DNA of 64,000 bases from NCBI GenBank assembly GCA_030063045.1, contig JAQSEB010000034.1, positions 1,240,001 to 1,304,000 on the forward strand, read 5' to 3'. This document shows, piece after piece, positions 11,518-23,400 of the stretch. Position 1 is the first letter of the stretch, and each line of letters begins with the position of its first letter. Made by a program: the position numbers and the translations under genes. This DNA is from Pratylenchus scribneri. Its lineage: Eukaryota > Nematoda > Chromadorea > Rhabditida > Pratylenchidae. The notes below the pieces were generated by a model. It worked only from the letters and a program-made list of their open reading frames with translations. It was not told the origin of the DNA and made no database searches.

Positions 11518-12180
11518 TTTGCTGATGAAGAATAAGCGGTCGACGAAAGGAAAAGTGAAGAATTTGTTTGAGAGGCGAGCAAAAGGCAGTTCAAAAGTGA
11601 ATTCAAAAGGGATTGGTGGAAGGGATGAAGGGCGGATTTGGGATTCTCAATCCAAAACGAAAGGGAAAAGTGGTGGATTTGAAAGGAAGGAAGGGGGAAG
11701 GAGGGATGAAGAATGCCGGCGGCGATTGATTGCATAAAGAAAAGATCGACGATTTTGGGACGGAGATTTACGTTGCGGTGCGGTCCACTGATTTTCCCTT
11801 CTCTTCTTGAATTTGTGTGAAATGGCAGAGCAGAAAATTGAAAATTGGTGGTTTAAAATCCATTTTTGGTCAATTTATGAAATGATTTAACGGTTTAGAA
11901 AGGGCAATATGCAATTTATTTTATTATTTTATGAAATTTCAATGTAATTTTGACAAAATTAAGCAATTTATACAAAATGGGAAGCAGTATTCACAGGGCA
12001 AAATTAAGTTGGAAAAAAATTTACTTTAAGAGTACTGTATTGGATATTTTGTCATTTTTTTTATTACAGTTTGATTTTTCCATGCGAAAGTCAGAGAGCA
12101 GAATTGTGGTATAAAAAGTTTTTTTTTAACCAAGTTGTTAATTCTTAGTTTCATTTTGCCCCAATCCCAACAATCCCAAA
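11518..12180. other. Divergent intergenic region
   Basis: It separates the start of the Thr-rich gene (-) from the acetyltransferase gene (+). No element is recognised except TTAATTCTTAG at about 12141-12151, a plausible spliced-leader acceptor for the downstream gene. Confidence 0.35.
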
Positions 12181-13500
12181 ATGTCGACGGCAGCAAAGGT
12201 AATTCTTCCAAAAATAATTTCGCATTAATTTTCATCAAATTTCAGCGTATTTTCACAATTCTTCGAATGAATGGCGGCTTCTTCTTTCGTGATGGAACTC
12301 GACGGCACATCAACATTCCAACGGCTCAGCATATTGTGGGAATCAAACGGCCCAAACGCCCGGCATTTTTCGACGAAGATTCCACTTTGCACTATGAATT
12401 TGCTGGTAAGTCACAAAATCACATTTTCATTAACAAATTTCCAACATTTTCAGTTCCTGAGGATCGCGATTGGCTGCTGGAATGGGAATTGGAGCATGCA
12501 ATGTCGCCGAAGTTTGTGCCGGTCCCAACAATTGGAGAAATCACACGCAAAGAAGCGGCCGAGTTTTGCAGTTTGTCCATTGCACGTGGCGTCAACACCG
12601 GATGCAGTTTACTTGGGTTCGATGGCAACGAGGTTAGCTATTTATGTATTAAATGCATTCATTTATTTATGTTTAGTTGGTTGTAATGTCATTCAACATG
12701 GTCATCACGTAAGAAATCAATCAATAATTTAAATTCATTCAAATATTCCAGGATGCCCGGACATAATTACAAACAATTGACGGATGCGGATTTACCTTTA
12801 CAAAATTTGAAGGAGGATTATCAGGAAGGTAGGCGAACCAATTTTACTCATTCTTGACTAATTTTCACCATTGGCAGATATTGACAAAGGCCCGTATAGC
12901 AGTCCAAAATTGAATGCCATTCATGCGTTGTTGGAGGCTTTGGAAGAGGTTGGTCATTTTGCATTTCAAATTTAATCACTAATTTTCACCAAATTTTTAA
13001 GAATGTTCATCTGGTGTTTCCGCCGAATTCACGTGTTTTGGATCTTGCCCGGCCCACCGTTGTTCACAAGGATTATCGACGAAAAGGCCATGGACTGGAG
13101 GCACAACTGTTGGCATTGAAAATGGGCCGAGATTTGTTGAATTGTGAGTCAAAATTAATTCAAAATAATCCAAATTATTCCTCAATTTAAGGTAGCCATG
13201 TGTATTCCCGATTGGCCATTGGCGAGACCACTCAAATGGGTGAGAAATTGAAGAAAGCGGTAAGCAAATTTATTCCATTTTTCGAAAATTCCCTAAACAT
13301 TTTTCAGGAGCCGGAAGCTGCCAAAGTGTTTCGCGTCATTCCATACGAGGATTTTCGGGCTGGTGGAAAGCCGGTGTTCAAGGATTGTGCAGGTTAAAAA
13401 CATTAATTTTATTTAATTCCTAATTTAAATTACATTTTCAGGTGCAACAAAGGCAATGCTGTTTTTTGGCGACTACAAGAACATTAAGAATATAATTTGA
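12181..13500 (+). CDS. GNAT-fold N-acetyltransferase
   Basis: Ten short exons (12181-12198, 12246-12405, 12454-12632, 12677-12708, 12752-12828, 12878-12948, 13002-13143, 13192-13259, 13308-13392, 13442-13500) join in phase to 296 residues. Introns are 43-56 nt. The acetyl-CoA pyrophosphate motif of the GNAT family (R/Q-x-x-G-x-G/A) is seen as RRKGHG at about residues 205-210, preceded by a beta-strand-like TVVHKDY and followed by a helix (LEAQLLALKMGRDL). The C-terminal VIPYEDF and KAMLFFGDYK segments are the layout I recall for nematode-expanded arylalkylamine-type acetyltransferases. The substrate cannot be read from the sequence. No signal peptide, so cytosolic action is likely. Confidence 0.75.
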
Positions 13501-13779
13501 GATGATTGAAAATTGATTGATATTATTTGTGATCAATATTGTTGTAATATTATTTTGTTTTTTTTTTCGTTTGTTTGTTTTGTTCATTCATTTCCCTTGT
13601 ATTTTAAAGATAAATAAATTGAATAAAAAAGAAAACATATTGGGTTGATCGATGAATGATAATAATGATAAAATCACCAGTAGAAACTAGAGAGGGATGA
13701 TAAATTTTATTTCGCCCGAAAATGTACAATAGAATGTATAAAAATCCATAAAAGTATGCAAAAAGCTGGGAAAAATTAC

Positions 13780-13870
13780 TATCCTATGAGCGAACTCGAA
13801 CCCGAGTCCTAAATGTTTCAACTAAAGCGCTTTCCCACTAAGCTAAAAGCTCACTGAATTTCATTCGATT
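13780..13870 (-). repeat. tRNA-derived (SINE-like) segment
   Basis: On the minus strand there is a box A-like TAGCTTAGTGGGAAAGCG and, about 30 nt later, a box B-like GGGTTCGAGTTCG. A D-stem (GCTT/AAGC) can form, but the anticodon stem does not pair and the acceptor spacing is wrong, so it is not a working tRNA. It fits a SINE head or tRNA pseudogene. Confidence 0.5.
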
Positions 13871-14954
13871 TAATTATAGAACAATCAAAGCGAATTTCAT
13901 GATGATAGTCTTGGGTTCTCATATAAATTTCCATTTTTATTTTTTAGGCCTGCAGGATGAGACATTGAAATAATATTTTAAAACCACCCAAGTCAAGTTC
14001 TATTTTTGTAGGCAATCAAATTCACATTTAATTGCTGCTGATTTGATAATCTTTTTGAGAAAGAGACATTCTGCTGAAATAATTTTTTATTACTGAACTG
14101 GATCCAAAGATTATTATGGATGGGCCTTTTGGGCATTGAGGAACGGTGGAGAAATTTGGCTCTGGCCAAAAGCGGTAGATGTTATCAGAGGCAAAACCAA
14201 CGGAAGAAAGTCATTTGACGTTTAAGGTAAAAATAAAAATCCATTCATATATAAAAACTGCTCCCTTCCATTGTTGCTCTTTGTTGCTTTTCAGCAAGTC
14301 CAAAAACACCAAAATATTTACTTATTTGGGGGAGTGAGGGAGTGTATAAAAAAAGGCAAAGGGTCCATCCAGTCTAAAGCCCAAGTAAATCAATCAAAGG
14401 AAAAAAATGAACATTGAACACCTTTTACAAACAAAAAAATGATAATATCTGCTATTTTGTTGTTCCAAATGTGCGCAATATGTTCCTTCCATTTGCGCTT
14501 ATTCAACCCCCCCCCCCTTCTCCCCTTCCCTCTCATTCCTTCCATTTTTGCGCCTTTCCGCCGTAGAACAAATTAATTTTATACTCACCAATTGACGTCA
14601 ATTGGCGCCTTCCATTCCATATATTGGCGGAGATGATAACAAATTTGGGAATATTGAGGGCCACTTTTGGCTTGTTTGATTATGAGAATCGCGTCATTTG
14701 ATAAAAGTACTCAAGTGAGAAAGTGGGGCACAGAGGGGGTATCATTCATTTTTCATGGACATCATTGCATATGGTCTTCTTGAGAAGGTAAATGGATGAC
14801 CGGATGGGGTCGCATGAATTTGGCAATATAAAAAAGGAAAAAATGTGCCAAATTTATCCATTTTTTCAATTTGATAGGCTTCCCCTGAAAAGCCAATCAT
14901 CAAAAGTGGGTAGGGCATAATTCAGTACCACCGATTGAATGCTTGTATTGCTCT

Positions 14955-15260
14955 TTGGCCAATAGCTTAAAGAGGCAATGGCCAATCTTGGAAGGCGATA
15001 TATCATTTGAAAGCCAAAAGTTCCCTCTTCAAAATGGCTCTATTAAATTTTATGAATTCCAACTTCTTATAAAGTTATATGCCTTTGAATGAAATATAAC
15101 AAGATTTTCTTATTAAGTGGGGATAAAAGATGTTTATTATATAAAATTTAATTTTTAAAAAATAGTATGGCCACTTTTTTGAGGACATTTAGGGCTTTAA
15201 AATCGCATATCGCCTTCCAAAATTGGTTACTTCCTTATTGATCTATGGCCAAAATAATCA
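14955..15260. repeat. Family B foldback element
   Basis: Complete copy upstream of the PLD gene, from TTTGGCCAATAGCTTAAAG to GATCTATGGCCAAAA. Confidence 0.75.
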
Positions 15261-15506
15261 GCGATACGCAATTGTTCTATTTCGCCTCATTTTTTAAATT
15301 AATATTGCCTCTCTTTTTTTGCCATACAGCAGAAATATAATTGTTTATTGCCAATTTTCAACCGCAAATTCTCTTCTTTATTGCTTATCATTAATAATAA
15401 AATTACAAGATAATAACGAAATCAAAAATATTTTCCCATTCTTTCCCCAAATTTATTTTCAAGTAAAAAAGGACAAATTTCACATTTGAAAAAGAAGCAA
15501 TAGGAA

Positions 15507-18500
15507 ATGGAAAATGATGTACCCGGAGGACAAGGAACAGTCCAGCCATCAAAGCGGACAACGACGGAAATCGGCGATTCAGAAAACAACATTGGCAATG
15601 GGCCAACATCACAACGCAGAAAACATTCCTCCACAGGACGGCGGAATTCCCACTCTTCGACCTCATCCCCATCCACCATCACCCCTTCCCAACATCCACT
15701 CCTTTTGGCCCAATTTTTGGCCGCCTTCGCCCTTTTGGGCATAGCCATTTTGCTGGTCAAATTCCCGCAAATTGGCCGACTCCGAAGTAGACTTGATCAA
15801 GGCCATCGGCCGCAGGAATTGGCCGGCATCCCATCGTTGAGGGATTTGGATCCTCAAATGGCGGAATGTTCACGGACATGCAAGTCAGCAGAATTTAATT
15901 TGCATAAAGCTCTTGCAGCCGATACTGATTTTCAATAGTAAGGTGGCAAACATTTTAAGATGTGATTAAATGGCCATATCTCAGCTTATAATAGTCGGCC
16001 TAGAGCATTAATTTATGACACATTAAATTCAGCATGGTTGATTTAGTTCGAGAAATGGATATTCTGGACAAATTTAAGTTCAATTTTAAAGATGTTAAAC
16101 CGGTTTAAAAACCCCAAATTTCAATTGGCAATAACTTAGATTCGAACTTCGAACCGATTAAATCGATTTTAAACTGGAATCTTATTAAAAACCCAATTTT
16201 AACAAATGATTGACTGAGCCATAGATCAAGCGTGTACGAAAAAATCAAAACATGCCGAATGCCGAATTGGCTGAAAATTCAGTATCGATAGAAAGAGAGC
16301 ATTCCGTTTCAATTGAATTCACGCATCCAATTTATCAGAATTGAGTTGGTGGAAAGCATCGCCCAAAATCTCACATTCCCCGGTGAACAGGCCAAATTGG
16401 CGCTGCCCACTTCGGCAGTTTGGCTTCGACTGATTGGTGGGGCAAAACATTCCTTGGCCATTGCCGCCTACAAAACCAGTCTTCGAGGTTAGCCATGGAA
16501 GGCAAACAAATTTATTTGAATTTATTTTTTAGGCAAACATGTTCTACTTGGGGAGCAGGCCAAAAATTTGTCTGCACAGGTGTGCCCTTCACAATTTTAA
16601 TTAATTCAATTTTATTGTTTTGTGAAGGGCGAAATGATTTTCGATGCTTTATTGGAAGCAGGATTGGTTCGGGGAATTCCCATTCGAATGGTGGAAAATG
16701 CGGTGGCCAAGGATAAGGTGGGAACATGAATTAGAGAAATGTTTAATTTGCCACTAAATCGCTGAAAATTTCAAAAAGATTGTAACAGTTCAAAAGTTTA
16801 CCCTAGATTGCTAAATCTATCGATAAATCACTTCTAAACGCTATTTTAGCTATGTTTTGACACGGGTTTAATGACTAAACTTGTGGCTTTGAATCAATAA
16901 ACCAATGTCTTCGGCAAATAAAAAAAAATAAGAAAAATAATTTATGGATATTTTGAAGGGAGACAACGAGGATGGAGCCTCCCTTTCTGGGAGAGGCGCA
17001 TTGCAGCGGAGAATTTTGAATCTACAACGTCTCTACCACACGGGAATAATGCATTCCAAATTCATTTTGGCCGATGGTCGCCATTTCTATTTGGGTTCGG
17101 CCAATTTGGACTGGCGCTCTCTTAGCCAGGTGAGAGAAACCCCTAAATGGAATTAAATCAAAGAAAGTGAATTTTTTGCAGAAAATGGAATTGGGTGTTT
17201 TTGTGCAAGATTGTACTTGTTTAAGCCAGGATTTAATCAAAATATTCGATGTTTATTGGCGGGCTTCGGAAAAGAAAACGGCCACAGATTTACATCAAAT
17301 GATCAAACAATTACCGCCGGCACGATATAATTCACAAAGACCGTTGAAAATTTTCAATGGTGAACATCGATTGGGCGTACATTTATCAGTGAGAATTGGG
17401 AGAAAATGACAACTTGTTACCGTTTAAAATAACTCTTCAAGAATGGAACCAATTTTGGTGAGTTTAGTATCAAATTAAAGAGCAGACTTTTGACTATTAA
17501 ATAAAATTAATTTCATTTAAAATGGTTCAAAATTTATAGAATTATGACCAAAAAAGTATTGAAATTTTTTTATTAATTACTAATAAAGATCAATTTTAAA
17601 TGGTTTTTTTGGCCATAACTTCATCAATTCTGAACCATTTAAAATTTAAAATTAATAGAATTAGATAGCCAATAGTCTACTCTTTAATTTCATACTAAAA
17701 TTATCAATATTGGTTCCATCCTTGATGAGATAATTTAACCACAACAAGTTGGGATACGCAGAAAGTGTGGATAATTTTTGCCAATTTTTGAAGGCCTCCC
17801 CTCAATCAATGAATTGCCCCGGGCGAAGTTGGGATTTGACGGACATTGTGGAGGCAATCCGAGGCGCACGCCGGCGAATCCTCGTGAATGTGATGGACTA
17901 TTTTCCAATGTTTTTGTACACCCAAAACCGAAGATATTGGCCTCATATTGACAATGCCATTCGGGAGGCCATAATGCGGGGGGTGAATGTTCGAATTATT
18001 GCGGCGGCGCTGCATTTTCCCGCAACTGGTCTTCGTTTTCTCAAATCACTGGAAATGCTCGGCGATATCCCAAGAGCTGGATCCGTTTCTGTGGTTCGTT
18101 TTTGGATTGAGTTTGAGTTGGTTGGGTTTGGTGGAATGAATTTCTTTGTTTCGAATTCATGTCGTTCTTTTGGCCACATCTCAACAAATAAGTAACCAAT
18201 TTTGAAAGGCGATATGCCTTTCGAAAGCACTATATGTCCTCTAAAAATTAGATTTTCATATTTTCAGAAATCTTATACTATTTTTATCATTTTACCGAAT
18301 TGGTCATTGCCTCGAAGAGATATGTCCAAAAGAATGACCAAGGAAATGGATAGAGTAATTCCAAATTAAATATAATAAAATTGGCCTAATCCAATTTGGT
18401 GTATAGTATGCCCTGACAGATTATGAGAGGAAGGGTCAATCCAGAATCAAAGGGCAAAGCAATGGGAAAAGAGGAGGGAGAACCATCATAAAATGCTGCT

Positions 18501-19382
18501 GGGAAAATTATAAATTTTCCCTCTATTTCTAATAAATGAAATATTCAATACCGTATTCTCTTTCTTCTCATTTCGAAAGGATGGAAATTTTTATTTTTTT
18601 TGTTCGAGTACTTTAACATTTTTTGCTGTAACTAAATAAGGACACAACCAATTTGGGAAGGCGATATGTCATTCGAAAACACAAAATGCCCTCTAAAAGT
18701 GGGTTTTATAATTTTTTGAAAATTTAAACAAAATTGAAAAGGAAGCGAATTTCTCTCATTTAGTCAGAAAATTTCGCATTTAATCATTCAAAGATAAGTA
18801 ACTTATTTAAAAATTGAAATTCATCAAATTTAAAAATGGAAAAATTTTGAGGAAATTTTGTGCTTTCAAATGATTTATTGCCTTCCTAAATTGGCTTTCG
18901 CCTGGCCGAACTATTGGCAAAAGAATGACCAATTTACAGATTTTAATTTGATTTAAAGCAAACAGAGAAAATTCGATTATTTTCTTCATTTTATTTTAAA
19001 AAATTTCATTCAGAAAATCTTCAAAGTGCCAACACCGGCCGAAATGAAGCAGCCAGTTTTGAGGCGAGACCGGCGAACGCATAAAAAATTCCTTCTAACG
19101 GACGAAACCCTCATAATTGGGACCAGCAATTGGTCGGGTGATTATTTTGAGGACCGTGGGACTGGGGTGGCAATTGTGATCCGAAACTTGGGGAATGGCA
19201 CCACAAAAGGGAATCCACCGTTGATGGAAAAAATGGAGGAAATATTCGATCGAGACTGGCACAGTGAATATGCCCATCCATTGGACATTTATATGGAAAA
19301 TTGTTTGGAACGGGCAAATGGCCAAATTGAGGCATTTTGTGAGGGCGAAAAGGACCCGGAATTGTTGGCACCGAGGAAATGA
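15507..19382 (+). CDS. PLD3/PLD4-type transmembrane phospholipase D-fold protein
   Basis: Eight exons (15507-15883, 16339-16487, 16533-16579, 16628-16717, 16959-17129, 17182-17388, 17749-18093, 19014-19382) give 584 residues. A Ser/Thr-rich cytosolic tail precedes one membrane segment at about residues 64-85 (type II topology). Two HKD motifs are intact: HSKFILADG near residue 253, followed by FYLGSANLDWRSL, and HKKFLLTDE near residue 485, followed by GTSNWSGDYF. The region VESIAQNLTFPG matches the start of the lumenal domain of animal PLD3. In mammals PLD3 and PLD4 act in lysosomes as 5' exonucleases on single-stranded nucleic acid; the same activity here is inferred from the motifs. Length exceeds human PLD3 (490) mainly in the N-terminal tail. 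Introns 4, 6 and 7 carry family A, C and B repeats. Confidence 0.88.
16745..16925 (-). repeat. Family A element, degenerate and without array
   Basis: Similarity is limited to the end region (GAAAATTTCAAAAAGATTGTAAC, then GGTTTAATGACTAAAC-like and GAATCAATAAACCAA). It may be a solo end or decayed copy in intron 4 of the PLD gene. Confidence 0.45.
17415..17745. repeat. Family C foldback element, copy 3
   Basis: Fills most of intron 6 of the PLD gene; its right arm ends close to the acceptor at 17748. Confidence 0.8.
18165..18340. repeat. Family B element, internally deleted
   Basis: The left arm (GGCCACATCTCAACAAATAAG, AAAGGCGATATGCC) is joined to a short right end; about half of the centre is missing. 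In intron 7 of the PLD gene. Confidence 0.65.
18350..18560. repeat. Dispersed repeat D, partial
   Basis: Shares an ATTCAATACCGTATTCTC-type stretch and a purine-rich part with copies near 24400 and 37100. Lies between two family B elements in intron 7 of the PLD gene. Confidence 0.35.
18620..18935. repeat. Family B foldback element
   Basis: Complete copy in the 3' part of intron 7 of the PLD gene. Confidence 0.75.
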
Positions 19383-20431
19383 ATATTAAAATCAATTTAT
19401 TTTTGAAATTAAGACGGGAAGACTAAAACTGCCTTTCCTTTTTTAATATTTTTAATCATTAAATGCCATTAAATATAGCCTTAAAATTGATGCCAAAAAT
19501 TATTTTTATTGCGCAATTTTGTGTGCATTTTCCTCCGAATATTGTATTTTTACCTCTCAATTTCACATTTTATTTTCATTCATTCATTTTATTTTGAGCA
19601 GCATCTCAAATTCATCATTCACACAGTCAAACACATTCATTTTCATTTACCTATATAAATTTATATATTTTTTTGTTAAAAAACATTTCCAATTTTTTGC
19701 CATTTCATATCCGTATAAAATATTGGACTTTTTACCATTTAATTTGTGTACATTAATCTTCAATGAAGTCAGTGAGCTTATTAGTTGAATTTACTAAAGA
19801 TTTCCTTTCAGTTAGAATAATCTTTAGGCCATAGGATTGGGCAATGAGTCACCCGCTATGTTTGATACAGTGGAATTATTTTGAGTGGTAGTTTTAAGAT
19901 GTTTCGAATTTGATTGGATATTATTTGTGATTAGGTAATAATATATATGAATGAGTGCCGAATGGATTTACTTGCGATGAATTAAGTGAATTAGCCTTCT
20001 TGGAATTACTGTATGCCCTGACTGAGGATGTACTCACAACAAAACAAGGAGAAAAAGAAGGCATCAGAATCTTCATCAAAATGCTGATGCCAAAATTTGC
20101 CTCAATTTCTATTATTAATTTATAGCTAGAAGGGATTAAAGATTTGGTTCCCTTTGGAAATATCCAAAATTTCTTATCAGCTTTATCTCAAGAAGGAATC
20201 AAATCGGGAAGATGATATTATTCGAAAACTCTAAAAATCCTTTAAAATTGTTTAAATTATTTTATTTAAAAAAAAATTCATTTGTCAATAGAAAAATCAT
20301 TGGCCAAATACTCAATCAACGGTATCCCATTGTCCTCTTTTGGTTTAATTCCACCTATTTTATCTAATTTCACATTTCAATTGTACAATAATAATTTTAA
20401 TAAAGAAAAGTGCCATCCATTCTCCTCCAAT
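19383..20431. other. Convergent intergenic region
   Basis: It lies between the 3' ends of the PLD gene (+) and the sarcoglycan gene (-). AT-rich; a partial family D-like stretch occurs near 20000-20165 and a fragment of a family B end near 20180-20240. No supported gene. Confidence 0.4.
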
Positions 20432-23400
20432 TTATCGCCATTGTCTATTTGCATTTTCAATGGCATATTTTCTTGGTCCCTTTTCCATTGTTAACTCCTC
20501 ATCTTCATCATCCTCCCCGATTGGATGTCTGTACAGGTGAAGGGCGGATCCATTTGCGCGTGCCGCCTCCGCAACAGTTTGCTTCCCAATTGAGGAATGA
20601 CCTGTGGAGGCCAATGTGCCGCCACTCGCAAATTCTGTATTAAATTTATTTGAATTAGTTTATGGTGATATTTATTTAATTTGTTGAAAAACATTGAAAT
20701 AATTATAACGGTTTAAAGGTTTATCCATCCGCCCACAAACTAAATATACCCAAAATTGGATAGTGCTGGTCAAGATGCATTGAATGGTAAATAATTTGTT
20801 ATGCTTTGGTCAACAATTAAAGGGTATTAAACGGTTTAAACTAATTTTGGTTTGGTCAACAATTAAAGGGTATTAAACGGTTTAAACTAATTTTGGTTTG
20901 GTCAACAATTAAAGGGTATTAAACGGTTTAAACTAATTTTGGTTTGGTCAACAATTAAAGGGTATTAAACGGTTTAAACTAGGGTTGCGCCCCCGCAGTG
21001 CGGGGGCGGGTTGTGCGGGGGTCGGGGTTTGCGGGGTTGGCACTTGCGGGGTCGGGTTCGGGGGTGACCCCTTGCGGGGGCCCCCGCGGGGATCCCCGCG
21101 GGGGCGGGGGTAGCCTAAATTTTTTAAAAAGCCACATTTTTCAAATAAAAAATTTTTTTGAAAAAAATTTCATCCAAAAATGGCCGCGCAGCGAAAAATT
21201 TTACCCAAAAATAGTTTCGCAGAGAAAAATTTTAATAAAAAATTTTAATATCCTACAAAAATTTGGTCAAAATTTCCCTATCGAACCCCATTTTCCTTGA
21301 AAAATCCAATAATATGGGGTGCATGTTCACCCCCGCGGGGGTGCGGGGGCGCGGGGGTGGCTCTTGCGGGGATGCGGGGGCGCGGGGGTGACATATGCGG
21401 GGGTAGGGTCGGGGTTGAAACCCAAAAAGTGCGGGGATCCCCGTCGGGGGTGGCCCCCGCGGGTGCGGGGGCGCAACCCTAGTTTAAACCCAATTTTGGT
21501 TTAATGGTTTAAACTTTAAAACTAAGTTAGATTTTTTTAAACCCGAGACAAAGCATAATCAAATAATACATCTTGACAAAAGCTGTTGATTGAGTAAAAT
21601 TTTTGGAGTTTAAGAATACATTTCTGAAACTATCGATATCTATTTGGCATTTTCAATATATTTTTTCGGTAAATTACATAAAAGTTGCAATTTTCCCTCG
21701 AGAAATTAACCGGGTTTTTGATGGAGCACAACGGAAGAAGATTGTTGGTCAGCTCCTCCAGCCGATTGACTTTGGCTGCCCCGTGGCCTTAGGAAAGTGC
21801 CAATGCTGAGTGCCTCGGATTGTTCCCTTCCGTAACGGCTCATTGCCATCATTTGCCTTTGTTGGGACAGCTCACGCAATTGACGCTGGGATTCGCGCAA
21901 ATTCAAATATTGAACGAGTTGATTTCTACGATGGAAAAGGGGGAAAGATGATGGACTAATGGACAATTAAATATTGCCGATTTATATTTATATTAGTTTA
22001 CAATCTGTGAATTCATACCATTTGAAAGCCTAAAGTGCTCAGTACAATTTGACCTTAAATTTTATGAATTTCATCTTTACCTAAAAATATAGACTGTCTT
22101 CGAATGGAAAAAACCCCGAGCTTTCTAATTGATTGGAGGAAAAGCCGCTCATTTTACAAATTATTTCTGTTTGCAAAAAATTATTTTAGCCACTTTTTAG
22201 ATGGCACTTAGGGCTTTTGAATGGAATATTGCCTTCCAAAATTGGTTGCTTCATTGTTGAGTTATTGATAATCAAAAAGTGGCCAAGATACTAAATCGAC
22301 GTTAGTCAATCCCCTGAATCGTTCTGTATCGATAGCGAATAGATAATATTTTGACATTTTCGAGCCTAAAATAATTTGCCCAAATGAGTACTTGGGTGTT
22401 TTGAAGTCTCGCCAATGTTGCCCTTCTCGGCGACCGAAGAAAATGAAACTGAGGCAAAGAATGCAGAGGAGGCAGAAAACGGCCAACAATGGGAAAACCT
22501 AAAATGGGACATAATTTTAAAAGGAACAATTTGAATTTATCCACCAAAACGCTCTCCCAAATGTAATAGACGGGTGGGGCCGGCATTTGCCTTTGTTCAA
22601 TCACAAATTTTTCCGGCATTTCCTTTGCATTTCCCACCGGTGAATGAAAATGTTTTACGGCACCCTCTTCCTCCCCCTCTTCCATTTTATTGACATTTTT
22701 CACATTTTTGGCCATTGTAGTCGCCTCCAATTTGTCCAATTCCTTCAACAAAGTCACATTCCTCTGTAAAATATGCGAATTCCACTTCTTATTTTGTAAA
22801 AGGAAAGTAATAAAAAGATGGGATTTAATTTGCCAAGTAAAACTGAAAGTGGAGAAAAGATTTTAATGGTTCAATGGTTTATCCAAGATACCCAAACCTT
22901 AAATCCAATCGATAAAACTTGTCAGGTAGCATTATTTGATTATGTTTTTGCTTGGGTTTAATCAATTATTATTTAGTTTTGAACCAATAAACCAAAGGTT
23001 TAAACCGTTTAATACCCTTTAATTGTTGACCAAACCAAAATAGCTTTAAACCGTTTAATACCATTTAATTGTTGACCAAACCAAAATAGCTTTAAACTGT
23101 TTAATACCCTTTAATTGTTGACCTAACCAAAATTGATTTAAACCGTTTAATACCCTTTAATTGTTGACCAAACCAAAATTGGTTTAAACCGTTTAATACC
23201 CTTTAATTGTTGACCAAACCAAAATTGGTTTAAACCGTTTAATACCCTTTAATTGTTGACCAAACCAAAATTGGTTTAAACCGTTTAATACCCTTTAATT
23301 GTTGACCAAACCATAATAAATTATATACTATTCAATGCGTCCTTGATCAGCTCTACTCTATCCAATTTTGGTAAATTTAGTGGGAATGTAGTGGAAAAAT

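Larger units (their letters stand above)
13501..15506. other. Intergenic region between acetyltransferase and PLD genes
   Basis: It holds a tRNA-like segment (about 13785-13865, minus), an 11-C run at 14507-14517 and one family B element (14955-15260). No supported coding region. Confidence 0.4.

Noticed and set aside
13780..13870. Functional tRNA gene on the minus strand
   Set aside because: The anticodon stem does not pair and the distance between acceptor and D stems is too long.
20998..21504. Gly/Arg-rich frames in the GC-rich insert
   Set aside because: They lie in the GC-rich arms of a non-autonomous transposon and show no transposase features.
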